The position numbers and the translations under genes were made by a program. Shown here in pieces: positions 12,190-22,632 of a DNA stretch of 64,000 nucleotides (its first letter is position 1; the number at the start of each line of letters is the position of its first letter). The DNA is from Deinococcus indicus (GTDB lineage Bacteria > Deinococcota > Deinococci > Deinococcales > Deinococcaceae), in NCBI RefSeq assembly GCF_002198095.1, contig NZ_NHMK01000009.1:1-64000 (forward strand). Direction: 5' to 3'. Under the pieces are notes generated by a model. It did not search any database. It was not told the origin of the DNA and saw nothing but the letters and a program-made list of their open reading frames with translations.

Positions 12190-13152
12190 TCAGCGGACCT
12201 CGCAGCGGTACCCGTCGCCCGTGACGCTGCACACCAGCGCCGTCACGCGGCTGGCGTTCACGCGCACCAGCAGGTTCTGCGCCTTCAGGGTCCGGTCGGC
12301 GGGTACCACGTTCACCGGGAACACGCCGGGCCGCGCCGGGAGGTCCAGCGGCGTCTGCCCGACCGCGCGGCCCTCGACGAACACGCTGGCCGGCACGTCG
12401 CTGCGGACAGTGAGCGTGCCGGTCACGGGCCGCAGGGTCGCCGCGACCTCGGTGGTGGTGTCCGCCTGAACGCTCACGCGCTGCGTGAACGGCTGGTACC
12501 CGCCCAGCGACACGCCCACCGTCACCGACCCTTCCGGCAGGTCCGTCAGCGTGACGGGCGCCGCGCCGACCGGGCGGCCGTTCACGCTGACCTGCGCGCC
12601 CGCCGGGGACGCCAATACCCGCAGCGTCCCCAGCGGCTCGACCCGGTAGACGGTCGTGGCGACCGTGTACGCCCCGCGCGGCAGGCGGGCTGCCGCCGCC
12701 TCGACGGCGCGCGACACCTCGGTGACGCTGCGCGCCCCGGCCGCGCCGCCCAGGTCCAGGGGTTCCAGGCTGGCGACCGTGAACACCTGCGTGAACCCCC
12801 GCGTGCCCGGCAGCGCGGCCGTGACCGGCACGCCCGCCTCCACGCGCACGGTCGGCTGCACCAGCGCGCCGCCCGTCGCGGGCAGGACCACGCTGGTCAG
12901 GAACGCCGCCCGGTCGGACTGCACCCGCAGCGCGCCCGGTCCCGGCAGGCGGTACAGGCCCTGCTCGCCCGTCACGGGCCCGGCAGCCGGGGTGGCCGGC
13001 GCGGCGCTGACCGACAGTTGCGCGTCCGGCTGCGCCCGCAGCGGCGCGGGCACGCAGCCCACCAGCAATCCGGCCAGGATCAACCCGGCCCACCCCCGTC
13101 CACCCGCGCCCCGACCCTTCACACCCTGACCCTTCATGCCCCGAACCGTCAT
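12190..13152 (-). CDS. PEGA-domain lipoprotein with DUF4384-like N-terminus
   Basis: 320-residue exported lipoprotein. The signal peptide is long and basic, with lipobox LVGC (Cys33). A DUF4384-like beta domain (LRVQSDRAAFLTSVVLP) occupies about residues 70-125, and two consecutive PEGA modules (VLASPAGAQVSVNGRPVG..., SDVPASVFVEGRAVG...) follow from about 180. PEGA domains are surface-exposed beta modules found in envelope-associated proteins. It is leaderless: TACGCT (13159-13164) ends 6 bases before the ATG at 13152. An internal ATG at 13137 is an alternative start. Its precise role is unknown; it is probably an envelope scaffold or sensor. Confidence 0.82.
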   Translation of the reverse strand: MTVRGMKGQGVKGRGAGGRGWAGLILAGLLVGCVPAPLRAQPDAQLSVSAAPATPAAGPVTGEQGLYRLPGPGALRVQSDRAAFLTSVVLPATGGALVQPTVRVEAGVPVTAALPGTRGFTQVFTVASLEPLDLGGAAGARSVTEVSRAVEAAAARLPRGAYTVATTVYRVEPLGTLRVLASPAGAQVSVNGRPVGAAPVTLTDLPEGSVTVGVSLGGYQPFTQRVSVQADTTTEVAATLRPVTGTLTVRSDVPASVFVEGRAVGQTPLDLPARPGVFPVNVVPADRTLKAQNLLVRVNASRVTALVCSVTGDGYRCEVR

Positions 13153-13198
13153 GCCCGCAGCGTAGACCATGCCGGCGCGGCGCGGGGTAAGAGTGTCC

Positions 13199-13336
13199 GA
13201 TATGGACTCCGATTGAAGGGGCTGCAAAGGCCCTTCAATCCGAGCGGAGCGAGAAGGAGAGGAACGGGTTCCGGGCGTGGAGTTGGCAACCCGGCGATGT
13301 TCCGGGTTGTCAGCGAAACAGACGGAATCCGTCTGA
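13199..13336. repeat. Intergenic repeat family A, copy 2 (diverged)
   Basis: 138-bp copy bounded by ATATGGACTCCG and CGGAATCCGTCTGA. The internal order matches copy 1, including the GAAGGGGC/GCCCTTC hairpin, but with many substitutions. Confidence 0.8.
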
Positions 13337-13411
13337 CGCGACCTTGAGCGTCTGCCCGAAAGAGAGGCGCGGCCCCCGCCTGAACGGGAGCCGCGCCTCG
13401 GATGGATGGGA

Positions 13412-13906
13412 TTACTGCAGGCGCTTCATGATGGCCTGGAGGCTGGCGCTGTCGGCCCAGCTCATGCCCTTCTCGACGTACATGCGGGCGGTGGCGTTGT
13501 CGCCACGCTGCAGCGCGAGGAAGGCGAGCTTGGCGGCGCTCAGGGAAGCCCACTGCTTCTCCTGGTCGTTCAGTTCGCCCAGGCGGTTCCAGGCGTTGTA
13601 CGCGTTGATCCACCACTGGGTCTTGGTGTACAGCTGCGCGAGGTACGCGCCGTAGTCACGGTTGCCGGCTTCCATGCTGGCGGCGTAGTAGGAGTGGTCC
13701 ACGGCGGCCTTCCACAGCGTGCGGTCGTAGAAGGGCACGGGGTAGGCGACGTCCGCCTGCACGGCGTACTCCTGAGCCTTGGCGAAGTTCTCGCTGGCGC
13801 TCATGGCGGCCGGGCCGGTCATCTCCATGTCGGTGGTGGGGGCGGTGTCCTGCGCGGCGGCGAGGCCAGTCAGCGCGAACGCGGTCAGCATGAGAATCTT
13901 CTTCAT
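13412..13906 (-). CDS. Exported protein of unknown function
   Basis: 164-residue protein with a clear Sec signal peptide (MKKILMLTAFALTGLAAA, likely cleaved before QDT). The mature part is helical, rich in Ala, Tyr and Trp, and reads like two or three TPR-like helix pairs (ENFAKAQEYAVQADVAYPV, LGELNDQEKQWASLSAAKLAFLALQRGD). It is probably periplasmic and no enzyme motif is visible. TAAGAT (13917-13922) lies 10 bases before the ATG, so the 5' UTR is only a few bases. It is divergent from the PQQ-propeller gene, which is also exported. Confidence 0.75.
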   Translation of the reverse strand: MKKILMLTAFALTGLAAAQDTAPTTDMEMTGPAAMSASENFAKAQEYAVQADVAYPVPFYDRTLWKAAVDHSYYAASMEAGNRDYGAYLAQLYTKTQWWINAYNAWNRLGELNDQEKQWASLSAAKLAFLALQRGDNATARMYVEKGMSWADSASLQAIMKRLQ

Positions 13907-14003
13907 AACAGTTCGCATCTTAGGCCGTACCCTGACAGGCGTCCACACCCCGCCACACGCCATGGCCCTACCGTAAAGGGACTGTAAAGGAGCTTACCTT
14001 CAG

Positions 14004-15782
14004 ATGAGGATCACCCACATACTTGCCCTTTCCAGCCTGATGACACTGGCTGGTTTTGCCCAGGTGTCCGCCCAGCAGGCACCCGCCCAGACCGCCCCGA
14101 AAGTCGCGGTGTTCAAGGAACTGCGCGTCATCTCCGGCGTGACCGTCAGCCCGAACGGCGACCTGACCTTCGTCGGCTCGGACGCCCGCGTGCGCCGCAC
14201 CGACGCCACCGGCAGCGAGAAATGGTCGTTCCTGACCGGCGACATAGGCCGCGCCTACCCGGTCGTGACCCCGCAGGGCGTGACGATCACCGCCTCGTAC
14301 GACGACCACGTGTACGCCCTGGACCCCGCCGGGAAACTGCTGTGGAAGACCAAACTCGACGGTGACATCTTCGCCACGCCCGCCCTGCGCCCCGACGGCA
14401 GCGTGATCGTCGCCACGGCCGGCGGCAGCGTCCACGCGCTGGACCCCGCCGGGAAGACCCTGTGGACCTTCAAGGTCGGCGCGCCCGTGTTCAGCAGCCC
14501 GGCCGTCGCCGCCGACGGCACCATCTACTTCGGGGCGCAGAACAGCCGCATGCACGCCCTGACCCCCGACGGCCGGCTGAAATGGACCTACGCGGCCGGC
14601 TCGCTGGTGTTCAGCAGCCCGGCCATCGGCGCGGACGGCAGCGTGTACTTCGGGTCCAGCGACCGCCGCCTGCACGCCCTGAGCGCCGACGGCAAACCCC
14701 GCTGGACGCACCTGACCAACCTGTTCGTGAATGCCAGCCCCATCGTGACCAGCGGCGGCCTGGTTGTGGTCGGCAGCTACGACGGCAACGTGTACGCCGT
14801 GAACACCAGCGGTGAGCTCGAATGGACCTACCGGGCCGGGGCGGCCGTCGCCGGAACGGCCGCCGAACTGAGCGACGGCAGCGTGGTCGTCCCGGACCTG
14901 TCCGGCACCGTCCACGCCATCGGTAAGGCCGGGCAGGGCCTGTGGCAGATCCGCACCGGTAAGAAGATCGACCTGGGCGTGAGCGTCAGCGACCAGGGCA
15001 GCGTGTACTTCGTGACCGACGGCGGCGGCCTGAACATCCTGCAGAAGCAGCGGCCACTGGCCGTGGCGCCCTGGCCCACCTTCCACGCCACGCCCGCCGC
15101 GTGGGGCCGCGCGCCCAGCGAGGCCGAACTGCAGGCGCAGGCGCAGGCCCGCCGCGCCGCCGCCACCGCCGTCATCAGCGTCCCGAAACCCACCGCGCCG
15201 GTCGCCGTGACGCCCGCCCCGCAGCCGGTCACGCCCAGGCCCACCACCCCGGCCCCCACCACTCCGGCTCCCACCAGCCCGAATCCCTCGAACCCCGCGC
15301 CCAGGCCCACGACCCCGGCACCCGTCACGCCGGCACCCGTCACGCCCGCCCCGGTGACGCCGGCTCCCGTCACCCCGGCCCCCGTGACCCCGGCTCCGGT
15401 CACGCCGCCCCGCCCCGCGCGGACGCCCGCGCAACTGGCGCAGGACGCCGCCGCCCGCGCCCGCAGCGCCGACGGACAGGTGTTCCTGCCGCTCACCGAG
15501 GCCGCCGGCGCACTGGGTCTGAGCGTGCAGAACGTGACGGTCCGCACCGCCACCCTGACGGTCGGCGCAGAACGGGTACCGGTCACGGTCCGCACCTTCG
15601 GCCGCGAGGTCTTCGTGCCGCTCGCCGCGCTGGGGGACCTGCCCGGCACCCGCACCCGCCTGACCCCCGGCGCGGTGGTCTTCACGCGCGGCACCCAGGA
15701 CGTCCGCTTCCCGCTGAGCGTCCCGGCCCTCGTGCCGCTTCAGGGTAAACCCGAGTTCCTGGGCCCCCTCAAGAAATCCTGA
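14004..15782 (+). CDS. Exported PQQ-type beta-propeller protein with Pro-rich linker and stalk domain
   Basis: 592-residue protein with a signal peptide (cleavage near ASA/QQA, residue 25). At least six PQQ-like propeller blades follow (about 40-350; repeated ALDPAGKxLWxxK and FSSPAxxADGxxYFGxxxxxxHAL). A linker of TPAPV repeats spans about residues 400-470. The C-terminal domain (about 480-585; VFLPLTEAAGALGL, EVFVPLAALG) matches the copper-amine-oxidase N-terminal 'stalk' domain. It probably works outside the membrane as an assembly or sensing scaffold; no quinone enzyme residues are evident. AAAGGAG (13986-13992) supports the start. The TGA stop is the first three bases of repeat copy 3. 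Confidence 0.83.
   Translation: MRITHILALSSLMTLAGFAQVSAQQAPAQTAPKVAVFKELRVISGVTVSPNGDLTFVGSDARVRRTDATGSEKWSFLTGDIGRAYPVVTPQGVTITASYDDHVYALDPAGKLLWKTKLDGDIFATPALRPDGSVIVATAGGSVHALDPAGKTLWTFKVGAPVFSSPAVAADGTIYFGAQNSRMHALTPDGRLKWTYAAGSLVFSSPAIGADGSVYFGSSDRRLHALSADGKPRWTHLTNLFVNASPIVTSGGLVVVGSYDGNVYAVNTSGELEWTYRAGAAVAGTAAELSDGSVVVPDLSGTVHAIGKAGQGLWQIRTGKKIDLGVSVSDQGSVYFVTDGGGLNILQKQRPLAVAPWPTFHATPAAWGRAPSEAELQAQAQARRAAATAVISVPKPTAPVAVTPAPQPVTPRPTTPAPTTPAPTSPNPSNPAPRPTTPAPVTPAPVTPAPVTPAPVTPAPVTPAPVTPPRPARTPAQLAQDAAARARSADGQVFLPLTEAAGALGLSVQNVTVRTATLTVGAERVPVTVRTFGREVFVPLAALGDLPGTRTRLTPGAVVFTRGTQDVRFPLSVPALVPLQGKPEFLGPLKKS
15314..15405 (+). repeat. In-frame 15-bp tandem repeat coding TPAPV
   Basis: About six 15-bp units (consensus CCGGCWCCCGTSACS), each coding Pro-Ala-Pro-Val-Thr, inside the linker of the propeller protein. 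It is likely to vary in copy number between strains. Confidence 0.85.
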
Positions 15783-15919
15783 TACGGACTCCGATTGAAT
15801 GGGCTGCAAAGCCCGTTCAATCCGAGCGGATGCGAGTGGGAGCCACACGGGTTCCGGACGTGGAGCCGGCAATCCGGTGCGGTTCCGGATTGTTGGCGAA
15901 ACAAACGGAATCCGTATGA
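15780..15919. repeat. Intergenic repeat family A, copy 3
   Basis: 140 bp, almost identical to copy 1 (one c/t difference seen near the right end). It starts TGATACGGACTCCG, where TGA is the stop of the propeller gene, and ends GGAATCCGTATGA. Confidence 0.88.
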
Positions 15920-15926
15920 GACGGAC

Positions 15927-15973
15927 CGCCGCCCTGCACCCCGACACACTGGCGTGCGGGGTGCAGGGCGGCG
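15927..15973 (+). terminator. Long hairpin after repeat copy 3
   Basis: 16-bp perfect stem (15927-15942 with 15958-15973) and a 15-base loop. It probably ends transcription of the propeller gene; no T-tract. Confidence 0.6.
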
Positions 15974-15981
15974 CGACAAAG

Positions 15982-16017
15982 ACCGCACCCGCCTGCTTTG
16001 AAACAGGCGGGTGCGGT
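15982..16017 (-). terminator. Terminator of tRNA-Ala
   Basis: 14-bp perfect stem with an 8-base loop. On the minus strand it is followed by CTTTGT, just downstream of the tRNA-Ala 3' end. Confidence 0.7.
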
Positions 16018-16020
16018 GTG

Positions 16021-17712
<1,692 letters not shown>

Positions 17713-17730
17713 CCAGCAGCGGGGCAGGGG

Positions 17731-17759
17731 GGGGCGCGGCGAGGGGTTGCCGCGTCCCC
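17731..17759 (+). terminator. Terminator-like hairpin after guaB
   Basis: GGGGCGCGGC pairs with GCCGCGTCCCC (one bulge), followed by CTGTCTGTTG. Confidence 0.55.
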
Positions 17760-17816
17760 CTGTCTGTTGCACCGCCCGGCCCTTTTCCCAGGGCGGCTCT
17801 TGCACCCTGTCCCAAT

Positions 17817-17829
17817 TGACAGACTGTCA
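17817..17829. promoter_or_regulatory. Palindrome overlapping a TTGACA box before trhA
   Basis: TGACAG-A-CTGTCA is a perfect 13-bp dyad that overlaps TTGACA (17816-17821). TAGGGT (17844-17849) ends 6 bases before the gene's ATG and could be its -10, but the 22-base spacing from TTGACA is long. A repressor site is possible. Confidence 0.4.
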
Positions 17830-17855
17830 TCAGGGGCGAGGGGTAGGGTAGGGGC

Positions 17856-18497
17856 ATGCGCCTCCTGACCGCCCCCCGCGAACCCGTGAACGCCCTGACC
17901 CACTGGGGCGGCGCGCTCGCCGCGCTGATCGTGCTGGGGCTGTTGCTGAGCTGGGCGCACGCCCGCGGGCTGGTGCTGTGGCCGTTCGTGGTGTTCAGCG
18001 TCAGCATGGTCGCCCTGTACGCCGCCAGCGCCAGCTACCACTCCTTCCGCCCCGGCGAACGGGGCCTGCTGTGGCTGCGCAAACTCGACCACGCCGGAAT
18101 CTTCCTGCTGATCGCCGGAACGTACACCCCGGTCGCGTACTTCGGCCTGTCCGGCCCCTGGCAGGCGGCCGTCCTGTGGATCATCTGGGGCGTTGCCCTG
18201 AGCGGCATCACCCTGAAACTCGTCACCATGAGCCTGCCGCGCTGGATCAGTACCGCGCTGTACCTCGGGATGGGCTGGCTGGCCGTGGCGTTCCTGCCGC
18301 AACTGGCCCGTAACCTCCCGGCCGCCGCTCTCTTCTGGCTCGCGGCGGGCGGCGTGATGTACTCCATCGGCGCCGTCGTGTACGGCACGAAACGCTGGAA
18401 CCCCCGCCCCGGCGTGTTCGGCTTCCACGAGATCTGGCACCTGTTCGTCCTGGCCGGCACCGCCGCGCACGTCGTGATGATGTTCCACCTGCGCTGA
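17856..18497 (+). CDS. trhA: Hemolysin III / PAQR family membrane protein (TrhA)
   Basis: 213-residue seven-helix membrane protein of the hemolysin III/PAQR family, linked in other bacteria to membrane-fluidity homeostasis. Family landmarks are present: [16 protein letters not shown] at the N-terminus, [24 protein letters not shown], and [18 protein letters not shown], which holds the conserved metal-ligand histidines near the C-terminus. The length is normal. It is convergent with the M50 protease gene. Confidence 0.93.
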   Translation: MRLLTAPREPVNALTHWGGALAALIVLGLLLSWAHARGLVLWPFVVFSVSMVALYAASASYHSFRPGERGLLWLRKLDHAGIFLLIAGTYTPVAYFGLSGPWQAAVLWIIWGVALSGITLKLVTMSLPRWISTALYLGMGWLAVAFLPQLARNLPAAALFWLAAGGVMYSIGAVVYGTKRWNPRPGVFGFHEIWHLFVLAGTAAHVVMMFHLR

Positions 18498-18511
18498 ACC
18501 TCAAGGAACGC

Positions 18512-19120
18512 TCAGCCGAAGATCTGAAGCAGAACGTTGGTCAGAGTGATGCGCAGCAGGTTAATCTGACTGCCGAGCAGGTACAACACTCCAAACACGA
18601 CGATAAAACTGTAGGGCTGGCGCTCGAAGTCGTCCAGAGAGCGCCCCAGCGACGGGACCAGACCACCCAGAATTCGACTGCCGTCAAGCAGCGGGATCGG
18701 GAGCAAATTGATGACCGCCAGCAGGACGTTGATGCTGATGATGTACTGGAAAGCCTGCGTCACGGCCTCGTTCTGAGGCAGAAAGCGGAACAGCAGGATG
18801 AATCCGATAGCAATCAACAGGTTGACGGATGGCCCCGCGGCCGCAACTGCCACCCTACCCCAGCGACTGAGGCGGGCGGGGTTGATGGGTGTGCTGGCAA
18901 ACCCGAACCCAACCAGAACCAGCAGCAGTATCCCGATGGGACTCAGGTGTGGAATAGGGTTCAGAGTGACCCGACCAAACTGCCTTGGTGTTGGGTCGCC
19001 CAGCCGATCTGCAACGAAGGCGTGACCCATTTCGTGTGCAGCCAGGGAGAGCGCCAGCACCACCAGGACTGTGATGAACACGCTGGGTTCGCTGAGTAGA
19101 GGAAGGAGGCCAATATTCAT
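18512..19120 (-). CDS. Site-2 protease family (M50) membrane metalloprotease
   Basis: 202-residue rhomboid-sized membrane protease. The zinc motif is HEMGH (in [20 protein letters not shown]), with a second metal motif [13 protein letters not shown]. About five or six transmembrane helices are predicted and there is no PDZ domain, i.e. the minimal YwhC-like form. The start is the ATG at 19120: TAGAAT (19128-19133) ends 7 bases before it, in the short gap after the nucleotidyltransferase gene, so it has its own leaderless promoter. Codons are visibly less GC-rich than in its neighbours. Confidence 0.88.
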   Translation of the reverse strand: MNIGLLPLLSEPSVFITVLVVLALSLAAHEMGHAFVADRLGDPTPRQFGRVTLNPIPHLSPIGILLLVLVGFGFASTPINPARLSRWGRVAVAAAGPSVNLLIAIGFILLFRFLPQNEAVTQAFQYIISINVLLAVINLLPIPLLDGSRILGGLVPSLGRSLDDFERQPYSFIVVFGVLYLLGSQINLLRITLTNVLLQIFG

Positions 19121-19147
19121 TGCGCGCATTCTATTGGGTGTTTCAGG

Positions 19148-20269
19148 TCAGACATTGCGAGCCAGGAATGCCTTCAGCGCCCCGCGCTCGTCGTCGGCGC
19201 TGCGGACCTGCCCGGCGCGGCGCAGCCCGGCCAGGTGCGACAGCGCCTCGCCCACACCCCGGCCCGGCGGGACACCCAGGGCCACCACGTCCTTGCCGGT
19301 CAGGGGTTCGTAGGCGTCCGGGCGCAGCAGGGCGCGCAGTTCGCGTTCCGGCGTGCCGTCCGGGAAGTGGGTGTCGGACAGCGCGCGGGCCAGCAGCGCC
19401 CCCGGCCGGTCCCCCAGGTTCAGGCGCCCGGCCAGTGCCTCGGGGTCCGGCGCGGCGTGCAGCAGCGCCGCCGCGTACGCCGTGAAGGGCGCCGCCGCCC
19501 CCGCGTCCCGGCGGGCGTCCAGGGCGTCCAGTAGCGCCGTGTCCGGCAGCAGCGACCCCGCGCCCCAGCCGCGCAGCACGCCCGCCGCGCGGCCCGGCCT
19601 GGGCTCGTGCAGCAGCAGCCGCAGTTCCGCCCACAGCCGGGGCGTGCGCCCGGCCATGTCCAGCGCAGCCGGCACCTGCCCGAGCAGTTCCGGCGCGGCG
19701 GTCAGGTCCAGGCGCGCGGCCAGTCTCGACCCGCGCACCAGCCGGCTGGCGTCCTCGCGCAGCGAGTCGCCGTGCAGGGGCCGCAGCCGCCGCGCCCGCA
19801 GGTCGTCCAGGCCGCCCGTCACGTCCAGCAGCGTGGGCACCCCGGCAGGGGAGAGGTGCAGCGCCAGCGCATTCACGCTGAAATCCCGCCGCCGCAGGTC
19901 GTCGGTCAGCGAGCCGGGCAGTGGCAGCGGATTCCCGCCCGGCACTGGGTACACCTCGCGCCGCGCCCGCACCAGATCGGCCGCGCGGCCGTCCGGCAGG
20001 GTCACGGTCGCGTTCCCGAACGCCGGGTGAAACACGAACGGCAACCCCGTCGCGGCGGCCAGGGTTGCCACATCCGCGTCCGGCACGACCACGTCCAGGT
20101 CCAGCGGGGTCACGCCCAGCAGCGCGTCCCGCACCGCGCCGCCCACCAGCGCCGCGCCACCCGGACCTGCCTGCGCCGCCACGTCCAGCAGCCACGCCCG
20201 GTCCTCCGGCCGCAGCGCCGCCCAGACGGCCCGCGCGTTCCCGCCGCCCTCAGCGGAACGAGGTTTCAT
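19148..20269 (-). CDS. tRNA nucleotidyltransferase (CC- or A-adding type)
   Basis: 373-residue class II CCA-type nucleotidyltransferase with [13 protein letters not shown] and DLDVVVPD (catalytic Asp pair), followed by the [11 protein letters not shown] and [19 protein letters not shown] motifs of the neck and body. In D. radiodurans, separate CC-adding and A-adding enzymes are known, so this may be one half of that pair rather than a full CCA enzyme. The tRNA-Gly gene in this window lacks an encoded CCA and would need it. It overlaps the upstream protease gene by 20 bases, implying translational coupling. Confidence 0.87.
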   Translation of the reverse strand: MKPRSAEGGGNARAVWAALRPEDRAWLLDVAAQAGPGGAALVGGAVRDALLGVTPLDLDVVVPDADVATLAAATGLPFVFHPAFGNATVTLPDGRAADLVRARREVYPVPGGNPLPLPGSLTDDLRRRDFSVNALALHLSPAGVPTLLDVTGGLDDLRARRLRPLHGDSLREDASRLVRGSRLAARLDLTAAPELLGQVPAALDMAGRTPRLWAELRLLLHEPRPGRAAGVLRGWGAGSLLPDTALLDALDARRDAGAAAPFTAYAAALLHAAPDPEALAGRLNLGDRPGALLARALSDTHFPDGTPERELRALLRPDAYEPLTGKDVVALGVPPGRGVGEALSHLAGLRRAGQVRSADDERGALKAFLARNV

Positions 20270-21515
20270 CCAGCGTGACCTTCACCTCACGCGACTCCCC
20301 GGCCCGCACGACCGTCAACGTCACGGTGTCGCCCTCCCGGCGGTCGATCAGGCCCGCCTGCAGGTCCTCCAGCGCGTCCACCGGGTCGCCGTCCACGGCC
20401 GTGATCACGTCCCCGCCCAGGCGGATCGCGCCGCCCCGGAAGGACTCGGTGCGCGTGCCGCCCCGCAGGCCCGCCCGCGCGGCCGGCGTGCCCGGCGCGA
20501 CTTCCCCGATCACCAGTCCCCGCTCTGGCAACTCCAGTTCCCGTTTCCCCTCGGACGACAGCACGCTCAGGCCCACCGCCAGCACCTGCTGCTGCCCGCG
20601 CACCAGCAGGCCCGCCGTCACGCCCAGCGTCGGGGCGCGCACCTCCTGCCCGTTCGCCGCCTGGAGGCGCGGCAACAGGTTCTTCGCGGTGTTCACCGGA
20701 ATCGCGAACCCCACCCCGGCACTCTGCCCCACCCCGGTCGCCTGCCCGCTCGGCGAGTAGATCTGCGTGTTGATGCCGATCACGCGCCCCCCGCTGTCCA
20801 GCAGCGGCCCGCCACTGTTCCCCGGATTGATCGCCGCGTCCGTCTGAATCGCCTTCTGCGTGATGCCCTCGGACGCGCCGCTGCCCGAGAACCCGATCGG
20901 AATCTGCCGCGCCGTGCTGCTCACGATGCCCTCGGTCACGCTGAAATCCAGCCCGAACGGCGCGCCCATCGCAATGGCCTTCTGCCCCACCTTCAGGGCG
21001 TCGCTGTCACCCAGCGGAATCGGCCGGATCAGCTTCGCGTCCAGGCCCACCGGGCGGATCAGCGCCAGATCGTACTGCGGGGCCAGCCCGATCACGCGGG
21101 CCTCCACGCTCTGCTCCTGCCCCATGACCCGCACGCTGATCTTCTGCGCCGCGCCCGACCCGGACTCGCCGGCCACGACGTGATAGTTCGTCAGAATGTC
21201 CCCCGCGTCGTTCACGAAGAACCCGCTGCCCAGCCCGCGCTGCACCTCGCTGCCCCCGAACATCCCGAACGGATCGCGGCCCATCACCTCGTTCTCGGTG
21301 CTGATGAACACCAGCCCCGGCTCGAACCGCCCCACCACGTCGATGGTGTTCTGCTCGTTCTGAAGCCGCGCGCCCGCCTCCGCCGCGACCGGATCGGCCG
21401 CACCACCCACCGCCGGAGCCTGCGCCCCGCCCACCGGCACCTGATCGCGCAGCAGCGTCGCCCCCAGACCCAACCCCACCAGTACCAGCACGATTCCCAC
21501 ACCACGACCCTTCAT
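20250..21515 (-). CDS. HtrA/DegP-like serine protease with PDZ domain
   Basis: 421-residue secreted or membrane-anchored trypsin-like protease. An N-terminal hydrophobic anchor (residues 5-20) is followed by the catalytic triad His112 (NYHVV), Asp149 (YDLAL) and Ser234 (GNSGGP), then a C-terminal PDZ domain (about 325-415; [22 protein letters not shown]). It acts in envelope protein quality control. The start ATG at 21515 is favoured because GATAAT ends 7 bases upstream; the in-frame ATG at 21524 is inside that box. It runs into the nucleotidyltransferase gene with a 20-base overlap. Confidence 0.92.
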   Translation of the reverse strand: MKGRGVGIVLVLVGLGLGATLLRDQVPVGGAQAPAVGGAADPVAAEAGARLQNEQNTIDVVGRFEPGLVFISTENEVMGRDPFGMFGGSEVQRGLGSGFFVNDAGDILTNYHVVAGESGSGAAQKISVRVMGQEQSVEARVIGLAPQYDLALIRPVGLDAKLIRPIPLGDSDALKVGQKAIAMGAPFGLDFSVTEGIVSSTARQIPIGFSGSGASEGITQKAIQTDAAINPGNSGGPLLDSGGRVIGINTQIYSPSGQATGVGQSAGVGFAIPVNTAKNLLPRLQAANGQEVRAPTLGVTAGLLVRGQQQVLAVGLSVLSSEGKRELELPERGLVIGEVAPGTPAARAGLRGGTRTESFRGGAIRLGGDVITAVDGDPVDALEDLQAGLIDRREGDTVTLTVVRAGESREVKVTLDETSFR

Positions 21516-21577
21516 GAGAGGCATTATCCGCCAAGGAGCGGATGCCGGGTGGGGACGCGCTGTGGTGTGCTTCATGC

Positions 21578-22591
21578 ATGAACCCTGAGCGCGCCACGCA
21601 CGACCTCCGTACGCAGCTGGGAGACTTCCTGGCCGGACACCGCCCGGACGGCGTCTTCCACGTTCAGCCCGGTGGTCCCGGCAACGTGCCCGCCCTCGCC
21701 GACCTGGACACCCCGGAACTGCACCTGGACCTGCTGCCCGACCCGCCCACCCACGAGCAGCGCGCCGCCCTGACCCACCTGGGCTACCAGCCACAGACAG
21801 AGCGCACCTGGACGCACCCCGGCGGCTGGCGACTGATCCTGTGCGACCACACCAGCGGCTGGCGCGCCGAACAGGCCGCGCTGCAAGGCGTGCTGCGCCA
21901 CGACCCCCACGCCGCCCGCACCTACCGCGCCGCCTTCACCGCCGCCGGCCGCGACCACGCCGACCACACCCTGCGCCCCGCCGCGCTGACCCACCACGCC
22001 CGCACCGTCGGCCTGACCCCCGCTCGGCAGGTCGCCCGTCTGCTCGCCCCACTGGACGCCCCCTGGATGATCGCCGCCGGATACGCCCTCGACCTGCACC
22101 TGGGCCACACCGCCCGCCCCCACGACGACCTCGACGTGATCCTGCCCCGCGACGCACAGGCCCGGCTGCCCGAACTGCTGCCCGGCTGGCGGCTCGACGC
22201 GCCCATCGACGGCACCTACCGGCCCTACACGGCCCCCCTCGACCCACCCCACCACCAGATCCACGCCCGGCACCCCGACCTGACCGGCGTCCTGATGCTC
22301 GACCTGCTCCTGACCGACCTGAGGGGCGGCACCTGGCACTACCGCCGCGACCCCCGCATCACCCTGCCTCTCGACCGCGCCCGGAAAGTCAGCCCCGAAG
22401 GCCTGCCGTATCTCGCCCCGGAAGCGGTCCTCCTGTTCAAAGCCGGAACCGCCGGACGCGACCCACGCGGCAAGGACGAACAGGACTACCAGCGCGTCCA
22501 ACCCACGCTGACTGCCGAAGCCCGCGCCTGGCTGCACGGCGCCCTGACCCACACCCGACCGGACCACCCCTGGCTGACCGGACTGGAATGA
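21578..22591 (+). CDS. GrpB-like / nucleotidyltransferase fusion protein
   Basis: 337-residue protein that appears to join two nucleotidyltransferase-fold modules. The N-terminal 125 residues resemble the second half of GrpB/UPF0157 proteins ([17 protein letters not shown], then [30 protein letters not shown]...ARTYRAAF). The C-terminal 180 resemble aminoglycoside-2''-adenylyltransferase-like proteins ([24 protein letters not shown] with the DDLD metal motif, late [11 protein letters not shown]). An intact catalytic triad is only clear in the second module. The ATG at 21578 is chosen because homology starts right after it. It could be a drug-modifying or housekeeping nucleotidyl transferase; the substrate is unknown. 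Confidence 0.72.
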   Translation: MNPERATHDLRTQLGDFLAGHRPDGVFHVQPGGPGNVPALADLDTPELHLDLLPDPPTHEQRAALTHLGYQPQTERTWTHPGGWRLILCDHTSGWRAEQAALQGVLRHDPHAARTYRAAFTAAGRDHADHTLRPAALTHHARTVGLTPARQVARLLAPLDAPWMIAAGYALDLHLGHTARPHDDLDVILPRDAQARLPELLPGWRLDAPIDGTYRPYTAPLDPPHHQIHARHPDLTGVLMLDLLLTDLRGGTWHYRRDPRITLPLDRARKVSPEGLPYLAPEAVLLFKAGTAGRDPRGKDEQDYQRVQPTLTAEARAWLHGALTHTRPDHPWLTGLE

Positions 22592-22632
22592 CAAAACCGC
22601 CCCCGGAGGGGCGGCGTGCAGAGGGGACGGGA

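Noticed and set aside
15314..15405. Possible CRISPR-like array
   Set aside because: The 15-bp units are contiguous, in frame and code a Pro-rich linker; there are no spacers.
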